Assembly: GCA_018674655.1 (NCBI GenBank)
Contig: JABGZQ010000066.1
Location: 97,822-161,821 of the forward strand
Length of the DNA stretch: 64,000 bases
Direction: 5' to 3'
Source of the DNA: Fidelibacterota bacterium
GTDB taxonomy: Bacteria > Fidelibacterota > Marinisomatia > Marinisomatales > TCS55
Shown: positions 29,243 through 38,087 of the stretch, piece by piece
How the letters are laid out: every line of letters starts with the position of its first letter
Numbering within the stretch: the stretch's first letter is position 1
The notes under the pieces: model-generated
The model's input: the letters and a program-made list of their open reading frames with translations, nothing else
Database searches by the model: none
Told to the model about the DNA's origin: nothing
Program-made: the position numbers and the translations under genes

Positions 29243-29901
29243 TGAAATATTTATTAAAACTATTTTCAATCTTTTTATCGATAAACATTTTAATCGTCCA
29301 GTTGGCTGCAGCCACGCCGCAGGACAAAACCCTTACAATTCATGTGGGATATATTGGAGAAACATTGGAGAATGTTCCCGACGGCTATCAAAAACTGGTG
29401 CGTCAAAAGATGCTGGGGCTCATAAATCAAAACTATTATGAATTTCATAATCCCACTGATTTATCGAAAAGTTACAGCAATACTATTGCAGCAGTTTTAA
29501 TTCATAATGCCAATTCGTTTAATGATGATTTGGCGGAACTGTCCAAATCCGCTGATTTAGATTATATTTTTGTCACATCGCTCAGAAATATATCAGAAGA
29601 TGAAAATCGTGTTATGCTCAAAGGAAAAGTGGAACGCTATAATAGAAAATCCAATGATATCTACCGATATGAGATCCTTTCCTATGCGGAAGATTTGGAT
29701 CTCCATATTCGAGCCATGAAAACGGAGATGATTGAAACAATCCCCCACAGTATTCATGGTATCAATCGAAACAGAGCATATATTTTATTGGGTGTTGTAG
29801 TGGTAGTTGGATTCGCCATGAGCCAATCCTTTGGCGGATTGGGCAAGTTTTTACAGAGTGGGGATGGTGATAAAAAGCCGACGACACCAACGGGCAACTA
29901 A
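29242..29901 (+). CDS. Unrecognised exported, C-terminally anchored protein, paralogue 2
   Basis: A 219-residue tandem paralogue of the preceding protein. Shared blocks include VGYIGETLENV near 35, LDYIFVTSLRNISEDENRV near 112 and VERYNRKSNDIYRYEIL near 135, followed by MIETIPHS, matching MVDSMPYA in the partner. A signal peptide ends near residue 24 (LAAA). The C-terminal hydrophobic helix (about 178-196) and a Gly/Asp/Lys-rich tail repeat the partner's topology. The two are co-translated (TAATG) and probably form a complex. No function is known. It converges on rlmD with one base between the stops. Confidence 0.85.
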   Translation: MKYLLKLFSIFLSINILIVQLAAATPQDKTLTIHVGYIGETLENVPDGYQKLVRQKMLGLINQNYYEFHNPTDLSKSYSNTIAAVLIHNANSFNDDLAELSKSADLDYIFVTSLRNISEDENRVMLKGKVERYNRKSNDIYRYEILSYAEDLDLHIRAMKTEMIETIPHSIHGINRNRAYILLGVVVVVGFAMSQSFGGLGKFLQSGDGDKKPTTPTGN

Positions 29902-29902
29902 T

Positions 29903-31309
29903 TTAATTCTTTTGAAAAATCCCCACCGTTTCAATATGGGGAGTGTGTGGAAACATATCAACTAAAGTTAGGCGCTTCAGTTTATATCCTTTTTGTAATA
30001 AAACTTCTGTATCCCTCGCTTGTGTTGTGGGATTACAAGATATATAAATAATCTTTTTAGCTTCAAATTTTGGTAAATAATCTGTCATAAATTTGTGCAT
30101 GCCTGCCCGGGGAGGATCCACAACAATAATATCGGGTTTGGGGTATTTTTTCCCCTTACTAAACTTGAAAAAATTATCCAAGTTTGCCACATGAAATTTT
30201 ACATTCCCTATTTGATTGTTGACTGCATTCCGTGTGGCATCTTCAACGGCCGAAACAATAACTTCAAAGCCATGGACTTCCTTCGCCTTTTGGGCCAGAA
30301 ATAATGATATAGAACCAGTTCCAGAATAGAGATCATAAACAACTTCCTCGCCGTTTAAATTGGCTCCAGCCAAAGCAGTCTCATATAGTTTTTCTGCCAT
30401 AACAGTATTGGTTTGAAAAAATGAATTGGCCGATATTTCAAATGAAAGGTTGCCAATTTTTTCTTCTAATACTGGCTTCCCATGTAAGAGCAACTCATAC
30501 TCACCAAATGAAACATCCGCTTTCCGTGTGTTAATATTATTCACTACTGTTGTGATTTGTGGGAAAGCATCAATCAATCCATCCACCATGGGTTTGAGTA
30601 AATCAGTATTTTCGTAAGAGGTCACAATATTGACCATAATATCGCCAGTGTTGTGCCCAAACCGAAATGCTAAATACCGTAAAAACCCATTATGTGTTCT
30701 TTGGTTATAGGGTTTCAGTGTTAATTCCTGAGCAAGCGTTTTGGCTTTATTAAGAATTTCGTTCCCTAATTCCGGCATGAGATGGCAAATATCTATATTT
30801 AAAATTTTATCCCATCGTTTTGGAATATGCATCCCCAAAGCAAAATCTCTTTCTACATTTTCCGGTTCTCCTGGTAGTACCCAACGGTTATTTGAAAAAG
30901 TGAACTCCATTTTATTGCGATAATTAAATATATTTTCTGCTGGTATCACTTCATTCGATGTAAAATCATCGAGACCTGCCTGTCGCTGGAATATATTTTC
31001 TACCTGTTGTTTTTTCTGAGCAAGCTGTTCAGCATAATCCAGTTGTTGAACTTTACATCCACCGCAAACTGGAAAATGTTCACATATAGGGTCTACCGCG
31101 TATTTCGATTCTGAAAGAATTTCCAATGGTCTTGCCTCTCCAAACCCTTTTCTTTTGCGATATAATAATGCGCGAACTTTTTGGCCAGGAATAGCATTTT
31201 TAACGAAAATAACGAAATCATTTACCCTGGCAATTCCTTTGCCGCCATAGGCTAAAGATTCAATGGTTAATTCAAGCTCTTGGCCCTTTTTTACTAATGG
31301 TTCAGTCAT
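29903..31309 (-). CDS. rlmD: 23S rRNA (uracil-5-)-methyltransferase, RlmD/RumA family
   Basis: SAM-dependent RNA m5U methyltransferase of 468 residues. An N-terminal TRAM domain (about 5-60) is followed by an Fe-S cluster motif, CEHFPVCGGCKVQQL near 77-91. The SAM-binding region is VYDLYSGTGSISLFLA near 320, the DPPRAG motif is near 396, and the catalytic Cys lies in YISCNPTTQARD near 422. RlmD versus RlmCD or another RumA-type target site cannot be settled from sequence alone. Transcribed alone; it follows the deo operon by 52 bases. Confidence 0.9.
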   Translation of the reverse strand: MTEPLVKKGQELELTIESLAYGGKGIARVNDFVIFVKNAIPGQKVRALLYRKRKGFGEARPLEILSESKYAVDPICEHFPVCGGCKVQQLDYAEQLAQKKQQVENIFQRQAGLDDFTSNEVIPAENIFNYRNKMEFTFSNNRWVLPGEPENVERDFALGMHIPKRWDKILNIDICHLMPELGNEILNKAKTLAQELTLKPYNQRTHNGFLRYLAFRFGHNTGDIMVNIVTSYENTDLLKPMVDGLIDAFPQITTVVNNINTRKADVSFGEYELLLHGKPVLEEKIGNLSFEISANSFFQTNTVMAEKLYETALAGANLNGEEVVYDLYSGTGSISLFLAQKAKEVHGFEVIVSAVEDATRNAVNNQIGNVKFHVANLDNFFKFSKGKKYPKPDIIVVDPPRAGMHKFMTDYLPKFEAKKIIYISCNPTTQARDTEVLLQKGYKLKRLTLVDMFPHTPHIETVGIFQKN

Positions 31310-31361
31310 TTGTTTTAATTAATTTTATTATAAAATGAGAATGTGTGTGAAGTGTTTGTTT

Positions 31362-32168
31362 TTAAGAATACAATTCTAAAAAACGAATGAGAAGCGATTT
31401 TAAATCTTGAATGCCTTTATCGGCATTTTCCATTGTCTGTTCATGGCTCAACACCTCATCGCTCATTCCTGCGGCCATATTAGTCATAACAGACAATGCG
31501 GCTACTTTCATTCCAGCATGGCGGGCCAATATTACTTCTGGTACGGTGGACATACCTACTGCATCTGCGCCCAGTTTTTTTGCAGCGCGTATTTCAGCAT
31601 GTGTTTCAAAACTTGGACCACTGAACCAAATATAAACCCCTTCATATAGAGGAATGTTTTTATCCTTTGCAATTGAATGAAATGTAGATCGCATGGATTC
31701 ATTATAGGCATCATTCATATCAACAAATCGCTGGGTGCTTTCTTCGCCAAACAATGGATTTACACCTGTAAAATTAATATGATCGTTTAAAAGCATGACA
31801 CTCCCCGGTGTTGCTTCTTCCATTAAACTACCCGCAGCATTGGTTAGAATTAATGTTTCACACCCCAGAGCTGCCAATGTACGAACAGGGATTTTCATTG
31901 CATCTACGATACCGGATTCATAATAATGCACCCGCCCTTGGCATATAACTATTTCTGTATTGTGAATTTTTCCTAAATGGAGATTACCTTCATGTCCAGA
32001 TACGCCTGCATCCGGGAATCCATCTAGGTCATCATATGATAATGATACTGAGTCCTCTAATACATCCACAAACGACCCTAAACCGGATCCAAGTATTATA
32101 CCTACTTTTGGCTTAATCGCATGTGATTTTGATTGAATATATTCAACTGTTTTATTGATATTCATCAT
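31362..32168 (-). CDS. Purine-nucleoside phosphorylase (trimeric PNP-I type)
   Basis: Splits purine (deoxy)nucleosides with phosphate into base and (deoxy)ribose-1-phosphate; 268 residues, the trimeric inosine/guanosine type. Motifs: GIILGSGLGSFVD near 25, HEGNLHLG near 60, TNAAGSL near 110, and GMSTVPEVILARHAGMKVAALSVMTN near 195-220. A tandem ATG-ATG marks the start. It is the last gene of the deo operon, 18 bases after the ALDH-like gene, and would feed deoxyribose-1-phosphate to the mutase and DeoC encoded upstream. Confidence 0.94.
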   Translation of the reverse strand: MMNINKTVEYIQSKSHAIKPKVGIILGSGLGSFVDVLEDSVSLSYDDLDGFPDAGVSGHEGNLHLGKIHNTEIVICQGRVHYYESGIVDAMKIPVRTLAALGCETLILTNAAGSLMEEATPGSVMLLNDHINFTGVNPLFGEESTQRFVDMNDAYNESMRSTFHSIAKDKNIPLYEGVYIWFSGPSFETHAEIRAAKKLGADAVGMSTVPEVILARHAGMKVAALSVMTNMAAGMSDEVLSHEQTMENADKGIQDLKSLLIRFLELYS

Positions 32169-32186
32169 TTTTTCTATTGTTTGTTT

Positions 32187-33050
32187 TCAAATACCAACTG
32201 GATGCCAAGTCGTCTTGGTTTCTAACGTATTTAAAATACGATAGGGGTCCTGTACATTTTTACTGAGCCAGTTTTCATCAGTGTATACAATGGGGCGTTT
32301 CACATTCAATGCCGCATTTTCCTGAATGAGCTTGATTTCTTCTGATTCATTGCCGCAATACACAATTGCATTCACATCCATGTGAGAAGAAAAATGGTCT
32401 AACAATTCGGAGCGATATCCGGTTAAGATATTCACCACCCCACCGGGAACATCGGATGTATGCAATACTTCTGCAAATGTAATTGAACATAATGGCTTTT
32501 CTTCTGACGCAAGTACAACCACTGTATTTCCACCGGCGATAATGGGCGCTACGATTGATACCAAACCAATTAGGGATGAATTGTTTGGCGCCAGGGCAGA
32601 AACCACCCCAGTTGGTTCAGGATAAGAAAAGTTAAAGTAAGATGAAGCCACTGGATTTACTCGACTAAAAATCTGCTGATATTTATCTGCCCATCCTGCA
32701 TAATAAATCAATCGATCAATCGATTGGTTTATTTCATTCCCAGCTTCTTTTTTCGAAGATCCTTGAAGGATTAACTCATTCGCAAACTGACTGCGCCTAC
32801 CCTCAAGTATTTCACCAATCCTATATAAAATTTGGCTCCGATTATAAGCTGTTCTGGAACACCATCCAGAGAATGCATCGCGAGCGGTAACCATGGCATT
32901 TCTAAAATCTTTACGTGATCCTCTACAAATATTCACCGCTCCCTTATTGTTGGCATCCACCCATTTAATATATCTTCCCGATTCTGTTCTTGGGAATTTT
33001 CCACCAATATAAAGCTTATATGTCTTTTTTATATCTTCTCGTTGACTCAT
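32187..33050 (-). CDS. Truncated aldehyde dehydrogenase-like protein lacking the catalytic domain
   Basis: A 287-residue ALDH homologue, about 60% of the family length. It covers the N-terminal and NAD-binding region (KLYIGGKFPRTESGRYI at 11; SALAPNNSSLIGLVS near 150; GGNTVVVLASEE near 172) and stops before the catalytic Glu and Cys domain. The W-N-F-P active-site motif is altered to P-N-N-S. It therefore cannot be a working dehydrogenase. It ends with a normal stop and the reading frame is intact, so it does not look like a decaying pseudogene. It is probably a structural or regulatory partner of the full-length ALDH encoded 14 bases upstream. Confidence 0.88.
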   Translation of the reverse strand: MSQREDIKKTYKLYIGGKFPRTESGRYIKWVDANNKGAVNICRGSRKDFRNAMVTARDAFSGWCSRTAYNRSQILYRIGEILEGRRSQFANELILQGSSKKEAGNEINQSIDRLIYYAGWADKYQQIFSRVNPVASSYFNFSYPEPTGVVSALAPNNSSLIGLVSIVAPIIAGGNTVVVLASEEKPLCSITFAEVLHTSDVPGGVVNILTGYRSELLDHFSSHMDVNAIVYCGNESEEIKLIQENAALNVKRPIVYTDENWLSKNVQDPYRILNTLETKTTWHPVGI

Positions 33051-33064
33051 AGTATCATTCCCTT

Positions 33065-34534
33065 CTATACCAAATTAACATAGGGCATTAACCCTTCTAA
33101 TCCGCCTTCACGTCCCATGCCACTTTCTTTATAACCACCAAAGGGTGAAGTTGGATCAAATTTATTAAATGTATTTGCCCAAAGTACACCGGCTCTGATT
33201 GATTTTGAAACTTGGAATATTTTCGACCCTTTATCAGTCCACACACCTCCTGACAATCCAAAAGGTGTATTGTTCGCTTTGGCGATAACTTCATCAACAG
33301 TTCTAAAAGTTTGAATGGCCAAAACTGGGCCAAATATTTCTTCTTGTACAATTCGGTGAGATTGACTCACATCTGTAAAAAGTGTTGGTGCATGCCAATA
33401 ACCCTTTTCAGGCAATCCGCAAGATGATTGATGCACTGATCCACCTTCTTTTTGGCCAATATCCACATACATTTTTATTTTCTCTAACTGCATTTTAGAA
33501 TTGATGGCACCAATATCTGTATTTTTATCTAATGGATCGCCGACAATTAAAGATTCCATTCTATCTTTTAACTTTGATATAACTGTATCTGCCACACTTT
33601 CTTGAACAAACAAGCGAGATCCAGCACAACAAACATGCCCTTGGTTAAAAAAGATGCCATCAATTATTCCTTCCACCGCCTGATCAATGGCTGCATCTTC
33701 AAAAATAATGTTGGCCGCTTTTCCACCCAATTCCAACGTATATTTTTTCCCAGTACCCGCCACTGATTTCATAATCATTTTTCCCACATCAGTTGAACCT
33801 GTAAAGGCAATTTTATTTATATCTTCGTGTTCTACAATGGCTCGACCCGTTTTTCCATCTCCATTGATTATATTGACAACGCCGGGCGGCAAATCAGCTT
33901 CTTGGATAATTTCTGCCAATTTCATTGCAGTTAATGGGGTTGTTTCTGCCGGTTTTAACACAACAGTATTTCCCGTTGCTAACGCTGGGGCTAATTTCCA
34001 TGCCGCCATTAACAATGGGAAGTTCCACGGAATAATTTGACCTGCAACACCGATAGGCTTCGCCTGTTTTCCCGGAAAAGCATAGGACAATTTATCTGCC
34101 CAACCGGCATAATAGAAGAAATGGGCCGATACCAATGGGATATCAATATCTCTAGATTCACGAATCGGTTTTCCTCCATCCATCGTTTCAATGACTGAAA
34201 ATTCTCGGGCACGTTCTTGGATCAACCTTGCTATACGATATATATACTTCCCTCTTTCGGATGGATCCATTTTAGACCATACTTTATCGTACGCCTTCCT
34301 AGCCGCTTTAACAGCTTTATCAACATCCGATTTATCTGCCTCAGCCACATCAGCCAATTTTTGTTCATTGGCGGGGTTAATCGTTTTAAAATATTTTCCT
34401 TTTTCGGGTGGCATGAATTTCCCATTAATAAAAAGATCATTTTTCTTGACAATCTTTATGTGGTCTGTACTCTCTGGTGCAGGGCTATAGGACCAGTCGG
34501 TTTTGAAATCTGATTTATTGATTTTTTTGTTCAT
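33065..34534 (-). CDS. Aldehyde dehydrogenase, full length
   Basis: NAD(P)-dependent aldehyde dehydrogenase of 489 residues. The cofactor/oxyanion Asn lies in IIPWNFPLLMAAWK near 165, the catalytic Glu in LELGGKAANI near 268, and the catalytic Cys in GHVCCAGSR near 302. The Glu and the FNQGHVCC pattern point to a non-acylating enzyme that makes a free acid. Following deoC by 12 bases, it most likely oxidises the acetaldehyde released by DeoC to acetate. Substrate is inferred from context only. Confidence 0.95.
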   Translation of the reverse strand: MNKKINKSDFKTDWSYSPAPESTDHIKIVKKNDLFINGKFMPPEKGKYFKTINPANEQKLADVAEADKSDVDKAVKAARKAYDKVWSKMDPSERGKYIYRIARLIQERAREFSVIETMDGGKPIRESRDIDIPLVSAHFFYYAGWADKLSYAFPGKQAKPIGVAGQIIPWNFPLLMAAWKLAPALATGNTVVLKPAETTPLTAMKLAEIIQEADLPPGVVNIINGDGKTGRAIVEHEDINKIAFTGSTDVGKMIMKSVAGTGKKYTLELGGKAANIIFEDAAIDQAVEGIIDGIFFNQGHVCCAGSRLFVQESVADTVISKLKDRMESLIVGDPLDKNTDIGAINSKMQLEKIKMYVDIGQKEGGSVHQSSCGLPEKGYWHAPTLFTDVSQSHRIVQEEIFGPVLAIQTFRTVDEVIAKANNTPFGLSGGVWTDKGSKIFQVSKSIRAGVLWANTFNKFDPTSPFGGYKESGMGREGGLEGLMPYVNLV

Positions 34535-34546
34535 ATTTGATTTACC

Positions 34547-35434
34547 TTAATCAATAGAAAAATAATTGGCTGATTGATATACTCCGGTTGATTGCTTGAC
34601 AATCTGCATCAAAACATCGTTGGCTAAAGAACTGGCACCAAATCGAAATAAATCGGCATCCAGCCAATCCTGCCCCAATGTTTCTTTTATCATAACTAAA
34701 TATTGAATTGCCAGTTTCGCTTTGCTAATACCACCGGCAGGTTTCATACCTATTTTTTTACCCGTTTTTTTATAATAATCTCTAATGGCCTCTAACATAA
34801 TAAGCACCACCGGCGGTGTGGCTGCTGGTGATACTTTCCCCGTTGATGTCTTTATGAAGTCAGCGCCTGCTTCCATAGCAAGATCACTGGCTAAACGAAC
34901 ATTGTCCAACGTAACCAACTCTCCCGTTTCTAAAATAACTTTTAAGTGGGCTTGCCCGCAGGCTTCTTTTACCAATGATATTTCGTCTGAAACATAGTTA
35001 TACTCTCCACGCAAAAATTTTCCTCTAGATATAACCATATCCACTTCATCTGCCCCATCAACAACGACCCGCTTTACTTCTTCTAATTTATATTCAAGAG
35101 AAGTCATCCCGGCAGGAAAAGCAGTTGCGACGGAAGCAACATTTATATTTGTATTTTCGAGTGCTTTTTTTGCAATGGGCACCATTGTAGGGTAAACACA
35201 AATAGCCGCAACGGATGGCAGATTCGGAAATTGATCGTGCAAGTGGGCAGCTTTATAGCATAATTGTTTCACTTTCCCGGGAGAGTCTTTACCCTCTAAG
35301 GTTGTCAAGTCAATCATACTTAATACAGTATTTAAAGCATCAATCTTAGATTCTTTTTTGATACTTCGAGAAAAAAGTCTTGAAACTCTTTCCTGAGCAC
35401 CCACTTGATCAATTCTATGTATAAACGTTTCCAT
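34547..35434 (-). CDS. deoC: Deoxyribose-phosphate aldolase
   Basis: Class I aldolase cleaving 2-deoxyribose-5-phosphate to glyceraldehyde-3-phosphate and acetaldehyde. At 295 residues it is the long form (the common bacterial form is about 220-260), with an extra N-terminal 40-50 residues. Key sites: the catalytic Schiff-base Lys in FIKTSTGKVSP near 196, the second Lys in GMKPAGGISKA near 233, and the acidic motif VVDGADEVDMVI near 128. It begins the catabolic block shared with ALDH, ALDH-like and PNP genes and follows the phosphomutase by 66 bases. Confidence 0.96.
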   Translation of the reverse strand: METFIHRIDQVGAQERVSRLFSRSIKKESKIDALNTVLSMIDLTTLEGKDSPGKVKQLCYKAAHLHDQFPNLPSVAAICVYPTMVPIAKKALENTNINVASVATAFPAGMTSLEYKLEEVKRVVVDGADEVDMVISRGKFLRGEYNYVSDEISLVKEACGQAHLKVILETGELVTLDNVRLASDLAMEAGADFIKTSTGKVSPAATPPVVLIMLEAIRDYYKKTGKKIGMKPAGGISKAKLAIQYLVMIKETLGQDWLDADLFRFGASSLANDVLMQIVKQSTGVYQSANYFSID

Positions 35435-35500
35435 AATTATTTTATCAATTTAATATTGAGAATTTACCTGATTAGAAATAAATATTTATCCTGCTTGTTT

Positions 35501-36841
35501 TCATAAAATGGTTTTTTTGATTTTATCCACAAGTCCTTGGGCAATCCGTATTGATGACCCTTCCGCATAGATGCGCATAATGGGCTCTGTATTTGAGCTT
35601 CGGAGATGAATCCAACTATCCTCCCATGTGAATTTTACACCGTCGACCATATTTACTTCTGCATCGGTAAAAACAGATTTGGCTTTCTCCAGAACTGCAT
35701 CCTTTTCAATTACGTTTAAATTAATCCTGTCCTTTACAATATAAAATTGTGGCAACTCTGAATGAATTTGACTCAAGGGTATATTATCCTGTGCCATCCT
35801 GTTTAATACCATGGCTGCACCTACCAATGAATCCCTTCCCAGATGGGCTTCTTTCAGGATAACTCCCCCATTTCCTTCGCCGCCTAGTTCTGAACCTACC
35901 TCAATCATTTTTTGAACCACATTAATCTCCCCAACAGCAGATCGTTCTACGGTACAGTTATTTAATTCAGCCATTTTTTCAAGTGCCATAGAAGTAGATA
36001 AGTTTGTAACAAAGGTCTCTTTTGATTGTTTATTCTTTATATAGCCTTCAGCCGCTAAAACGAGTGTGTATTCTTCCCCCAATGCTTGGCCTTTTTCATT
36101 GACAACTGCCAGTCGATCTGCATCCGGATCCACAGCGAAACCAACGTGAGCTTCATTTTTAATGACAGTTTTTCTTAGGTCTCCTAAATTTTCAGGTAAT
36201 GGTTCAGTTCCACGTTTGAACTCACCATTACCCTCACAATGGATGGAAATTACTTCACAACCCAAATGTGCCAATAATAGAGGGAGCGCCTCAGAGCCGG
36301 CCCCATTCACCGCATCAATAACTACTTTAAACTTTCGATTCCGAATGGCATTTAAATCGATGCAAGATAGTTCAACGGTATGAATAGAATGCTTCAAAAT
36401 AGAATTCTGATCCGGGAAAGCCATACCACCTTCATCGGCAGACGCAATGGGTTCATCTCTATCTACACACTCAAACAATCCTGTACAATTTTTCGAGTGA
36501 AAAAAGGTGCCGTCCGCTCGAATAAACTTTATTCCATTCCATTCAATGGGATTGTGACTGGCTGTAATAACAACACCGCCAGCCGATTCAGATGTTTCTA
36601 CCATAAACTGTACAGTGGGTGTGGGGACGATACCGCAAACAATAACATCTCGACCTAACCGGATTAATTCTTCAGTAAACGCATTTAATAACGCTTCACC
36701 CGACGGTCTACTATCGCGACCTAAATAAACAAGCCCTGAATCTAATTGGGTATGGAATGCGCGTGCATATGCTTTTATCACCTCTGTAGATAGATGGGTT
36801 TTGATAAGTCCGCGTACACCTGAAATACTTCGAATAATCAT
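35501..36841 (-). CDS. Alpha-D-phosphohexomutase family enzyme (GlmM/ManB/PGM-like)
   Basis: Phosphosugar mutase of 446 residues. The phosphoserine loop is ITASHNPIEWNGIKF near 93, the metal loop DPDADRLAV near 240, the sugar-binding loop GEGNGGVI near 320 and the phosphate-binding loop RSSNTEPIMRIYAEG near 412. Sequence alone does not separate phosphoglucosamine, phosphomannose and phosphoglucose specificity. Its place just before deoC, and the absence of a DeoB gene here, raise the possibility that it interconverts (deoxy)ribose-1- and -5-phosphate, as a hexomutase-superfamily phosphopentomutase does in Thermococcus kodakarensis. GlmM is the conservative alternative. Confidence 0.9.
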   Translation of the reverse strand: MIIRSISGVRGLIKTHLSTEVIKAYARAFHTQLDSGLVYLGRDSRPSGEALLNAFTEELIRLGRDVIVCGIVPTPTVQFMVETSESAGGVVITASHNPIEWNGIKFIRADGTFFHSKNCTGLFECVDRDEPIASADEGGMAFPDQNSILKHSIHTVELSCIDLNAIRNRKFKVVIDAVNGAGSEALPLLLAHLGCEVISIHCEGNGEFKRGTEPLPENLGDLRKTVIKNEAHVGFAVDPDADRLAVVNEKGQALGEEYTLVLAAEGYIKNKQSKETFVTNLSTSMALEKMAELNNCTVERSAVGEINVVQKMIEVGSELGGEGNGGVILKEAHLGRDSLVGAAMVLNRMAQDNIPLSQIHSELPQFYIVKDRINLNVIEKDAVLEKAKSVFTDAEVNMVDGVKFTWEDSWIHLRSSNTEPIMRIYAEGSSIRIAQGLVDKIKKTIL

Positions 36842-36862
36842 TATTAATTCCTTAGAACAATG

Positions 36863-36893
36863 AAAAAGGTTCGATAAAATACCGAACCTTTTT
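36863..36893 (-). terminator. Rho-independent terminator after rpsU
   Basis: An 11-bp perfect stem (AAAAAGGTTCG with CGAACCTTTTT) with a nine-base loop in the gap between rpsU and the phosphomutase gene. On the minus strand the stem ends in a run of T, closing the rpoD-rpsU transcript. The arms would make it partly active in both directions. It implies the phosphomutase-deo operon has its own promoter. Confidence 0.85.
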
Positions 36894-36922
36894 GATAAAA
36901 TGGGTCAATTTGATAAAATTAA

Positions 36923-37120
36923 CTATATCTTTTCGTACCTTGCAAAACGTAACCGCCTACGCACTGCTTTTTTCCGCGCAGCTCGTTGCTCATCGCTTGG
37001 TTTAATATAGAATGATTTTCGTTTGACTTCACGTAAAACACCGGCACGTTCCCACTTCTTTTTGAAGCGACGCAATGCCCGTTCGAGTTGTTCCCCGTTT
37101 TTTACAGTAACTTCAACCAT
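36923..37120 (-). CDS. rpsU: 30S ribosomal protein S21
   Basis: Small ribosomal subunit protein of 65 residues. The typical N-terminal VKNGEQLERALRRFKKKWERAGVL and a very basic C terminus (KKAVRRRLRFARYEK) identify it. S21 sits near the anti-Shine-Dalgarno on the 30S subunit and helps initiation. It is preceded by a near-perfect Shine-Dalgarno and follows rpoD by 22 bases, a classical macromolecular-synthesis arrangement. Confidence 0.97.
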   Translation of the reverse strand: MVEVTVKNGEQLERALRRFKKKWERAGVLREVKRKSFYIKPSDEQRAARKKAVRRRLRFARYEKI

Positions 37121-37128
37121 GATCTATT

Positions 37129-37137
37129 TCACCTCCT
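37129..37137 (-). promoter_or_regulatory. Strong Shine-Dalgarno of rpsU
   Basis: AGGAGGTGA on the minus strand, eight bases before the rpsU ATG, is an extended match to the 16S rRNA 3' end. It shows that this organism uses the CCUCC anti-Shine-Dalgarno, at least for this highly expressed gene. Confidence 0.85.
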
Positions 37138-37142
37138 CTCGA

Positions 37143-37997
37143 TCAGCCTAAATATGTTCTTAAAGATTTACTTCGGGATCGGTGACGCAGACGGCGAATA
37201 GCCTTTTCTTTTATCTGCCGCACCCGTTCCCGCGTTAAATTAAATTCTTCACCAATTTCATTTAATGTAAGTGCATAGTCGCGATCAATACCAAAATACA
37301 TTTTGATTACTTGACGCTCTCTTTCCTTTAATGTGTCTAGTGACTGGCGAATCTCATCTTTTAATGATTCTGCCATGAGCGGCTCATCTGGATGAATTTG
37401 TCCATCGTCCTTTATTACATCTATAAGAGAGTTTTTATCTCCGTCACGAAATGGTGCATTCAATGAATGATGCCGGCGGGAAATTCGCATCGCATCAATT
37501 ACTTCGTCGCTGGTCATTTCCAAATTGCGTCCAATTTCTTCTTCATTTGGTGAGCGTTCTATTTCGGATTCTAGTCTTTCAGCTTGCTTGGTGATCTTAG
37601 AAATGGTTCCAACCCTATTTAAGGGCAACCTTACAATTCTTGAATGTTCAGCCAATGCCTGTAAAATTGATTGCCTAATCCACCACACAGCATAGGAAAT
37701 AAATTTAAATCCACGTGTTTCATCAAAACGCCCAGCTGCCTTCATTAAGCCCATATTACCTTCGTTGATCAAATCAGTCAATGGAAGGCCTTGCCCTTGA
37801 TAATCTTTTGCTACAGATACAACGAATCGAAGATTGGCTTCCACCAATTCTTTCATCGCCAAACGATCGCCTTTTTTAATTGCAAGAGCCAGTTCTACTT
37901 CTCGAGAAGGATGAAGGGGCTCATACTTTCCAATCTCTTCTAAATATTGACTTAGACTGCGATTGGATTCATTAATAGGTCTACTTGCTTTTGCCAT
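37143..37997 (-). CDS. rpoD: Primary RNA polymerase sigma-70 factor, short form
   Basis: Housekeeping-type sigma factor of 284 residues without region 1.1, the size seen in Bacteroidota-like primary sigma factors. Region 1.2 is [20 protein letters not shown] (14-33); region 2 includes [35 protein letters not shown] (shown in part, near 80-115); region 3 follows; region 4 has the helix-turn-helix [27 protein letters not shown] near 240-266. Core -10 and -35 recognition residues look intact. Downstream partner is rpsU. Group-2 (RpoS-like) identity is less likely given this context. Confidence 0.92.
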   Translation of the reverse strand: MAKASRPINESNRSLSQYLEEIGKYEPLHPSREVELALAIKKGDRLAMKELVEANLRFVVSVAKDYQGQGLPLTDLINEGNMGLMKAAGRFDETRGFKFISYAVWWIRQSILQALAEHSRIVRLPLNRVGTISKITKQAERLESEIERSPNEEEIGRNLEMTSDEVIDAMRISRRHHSLNAPFRDGDKNSLIDVIKDDGQIHPDEPLMAESLKDEIRQSLDTLKERERQVIKMYFGIDRDYALTLNEIGEEFNLTRERVRQIKEKAIRRLRHRSRSKSLRTYLG

Positions 37998-38087
37998 GTG
38001 TTAAAACTCTATTTTTTGTTGCAGAGAAAAGTCTAGTAATTTACACCAATAAGTATATGCTACCCAAGAAGTAGATATAACAAAATA

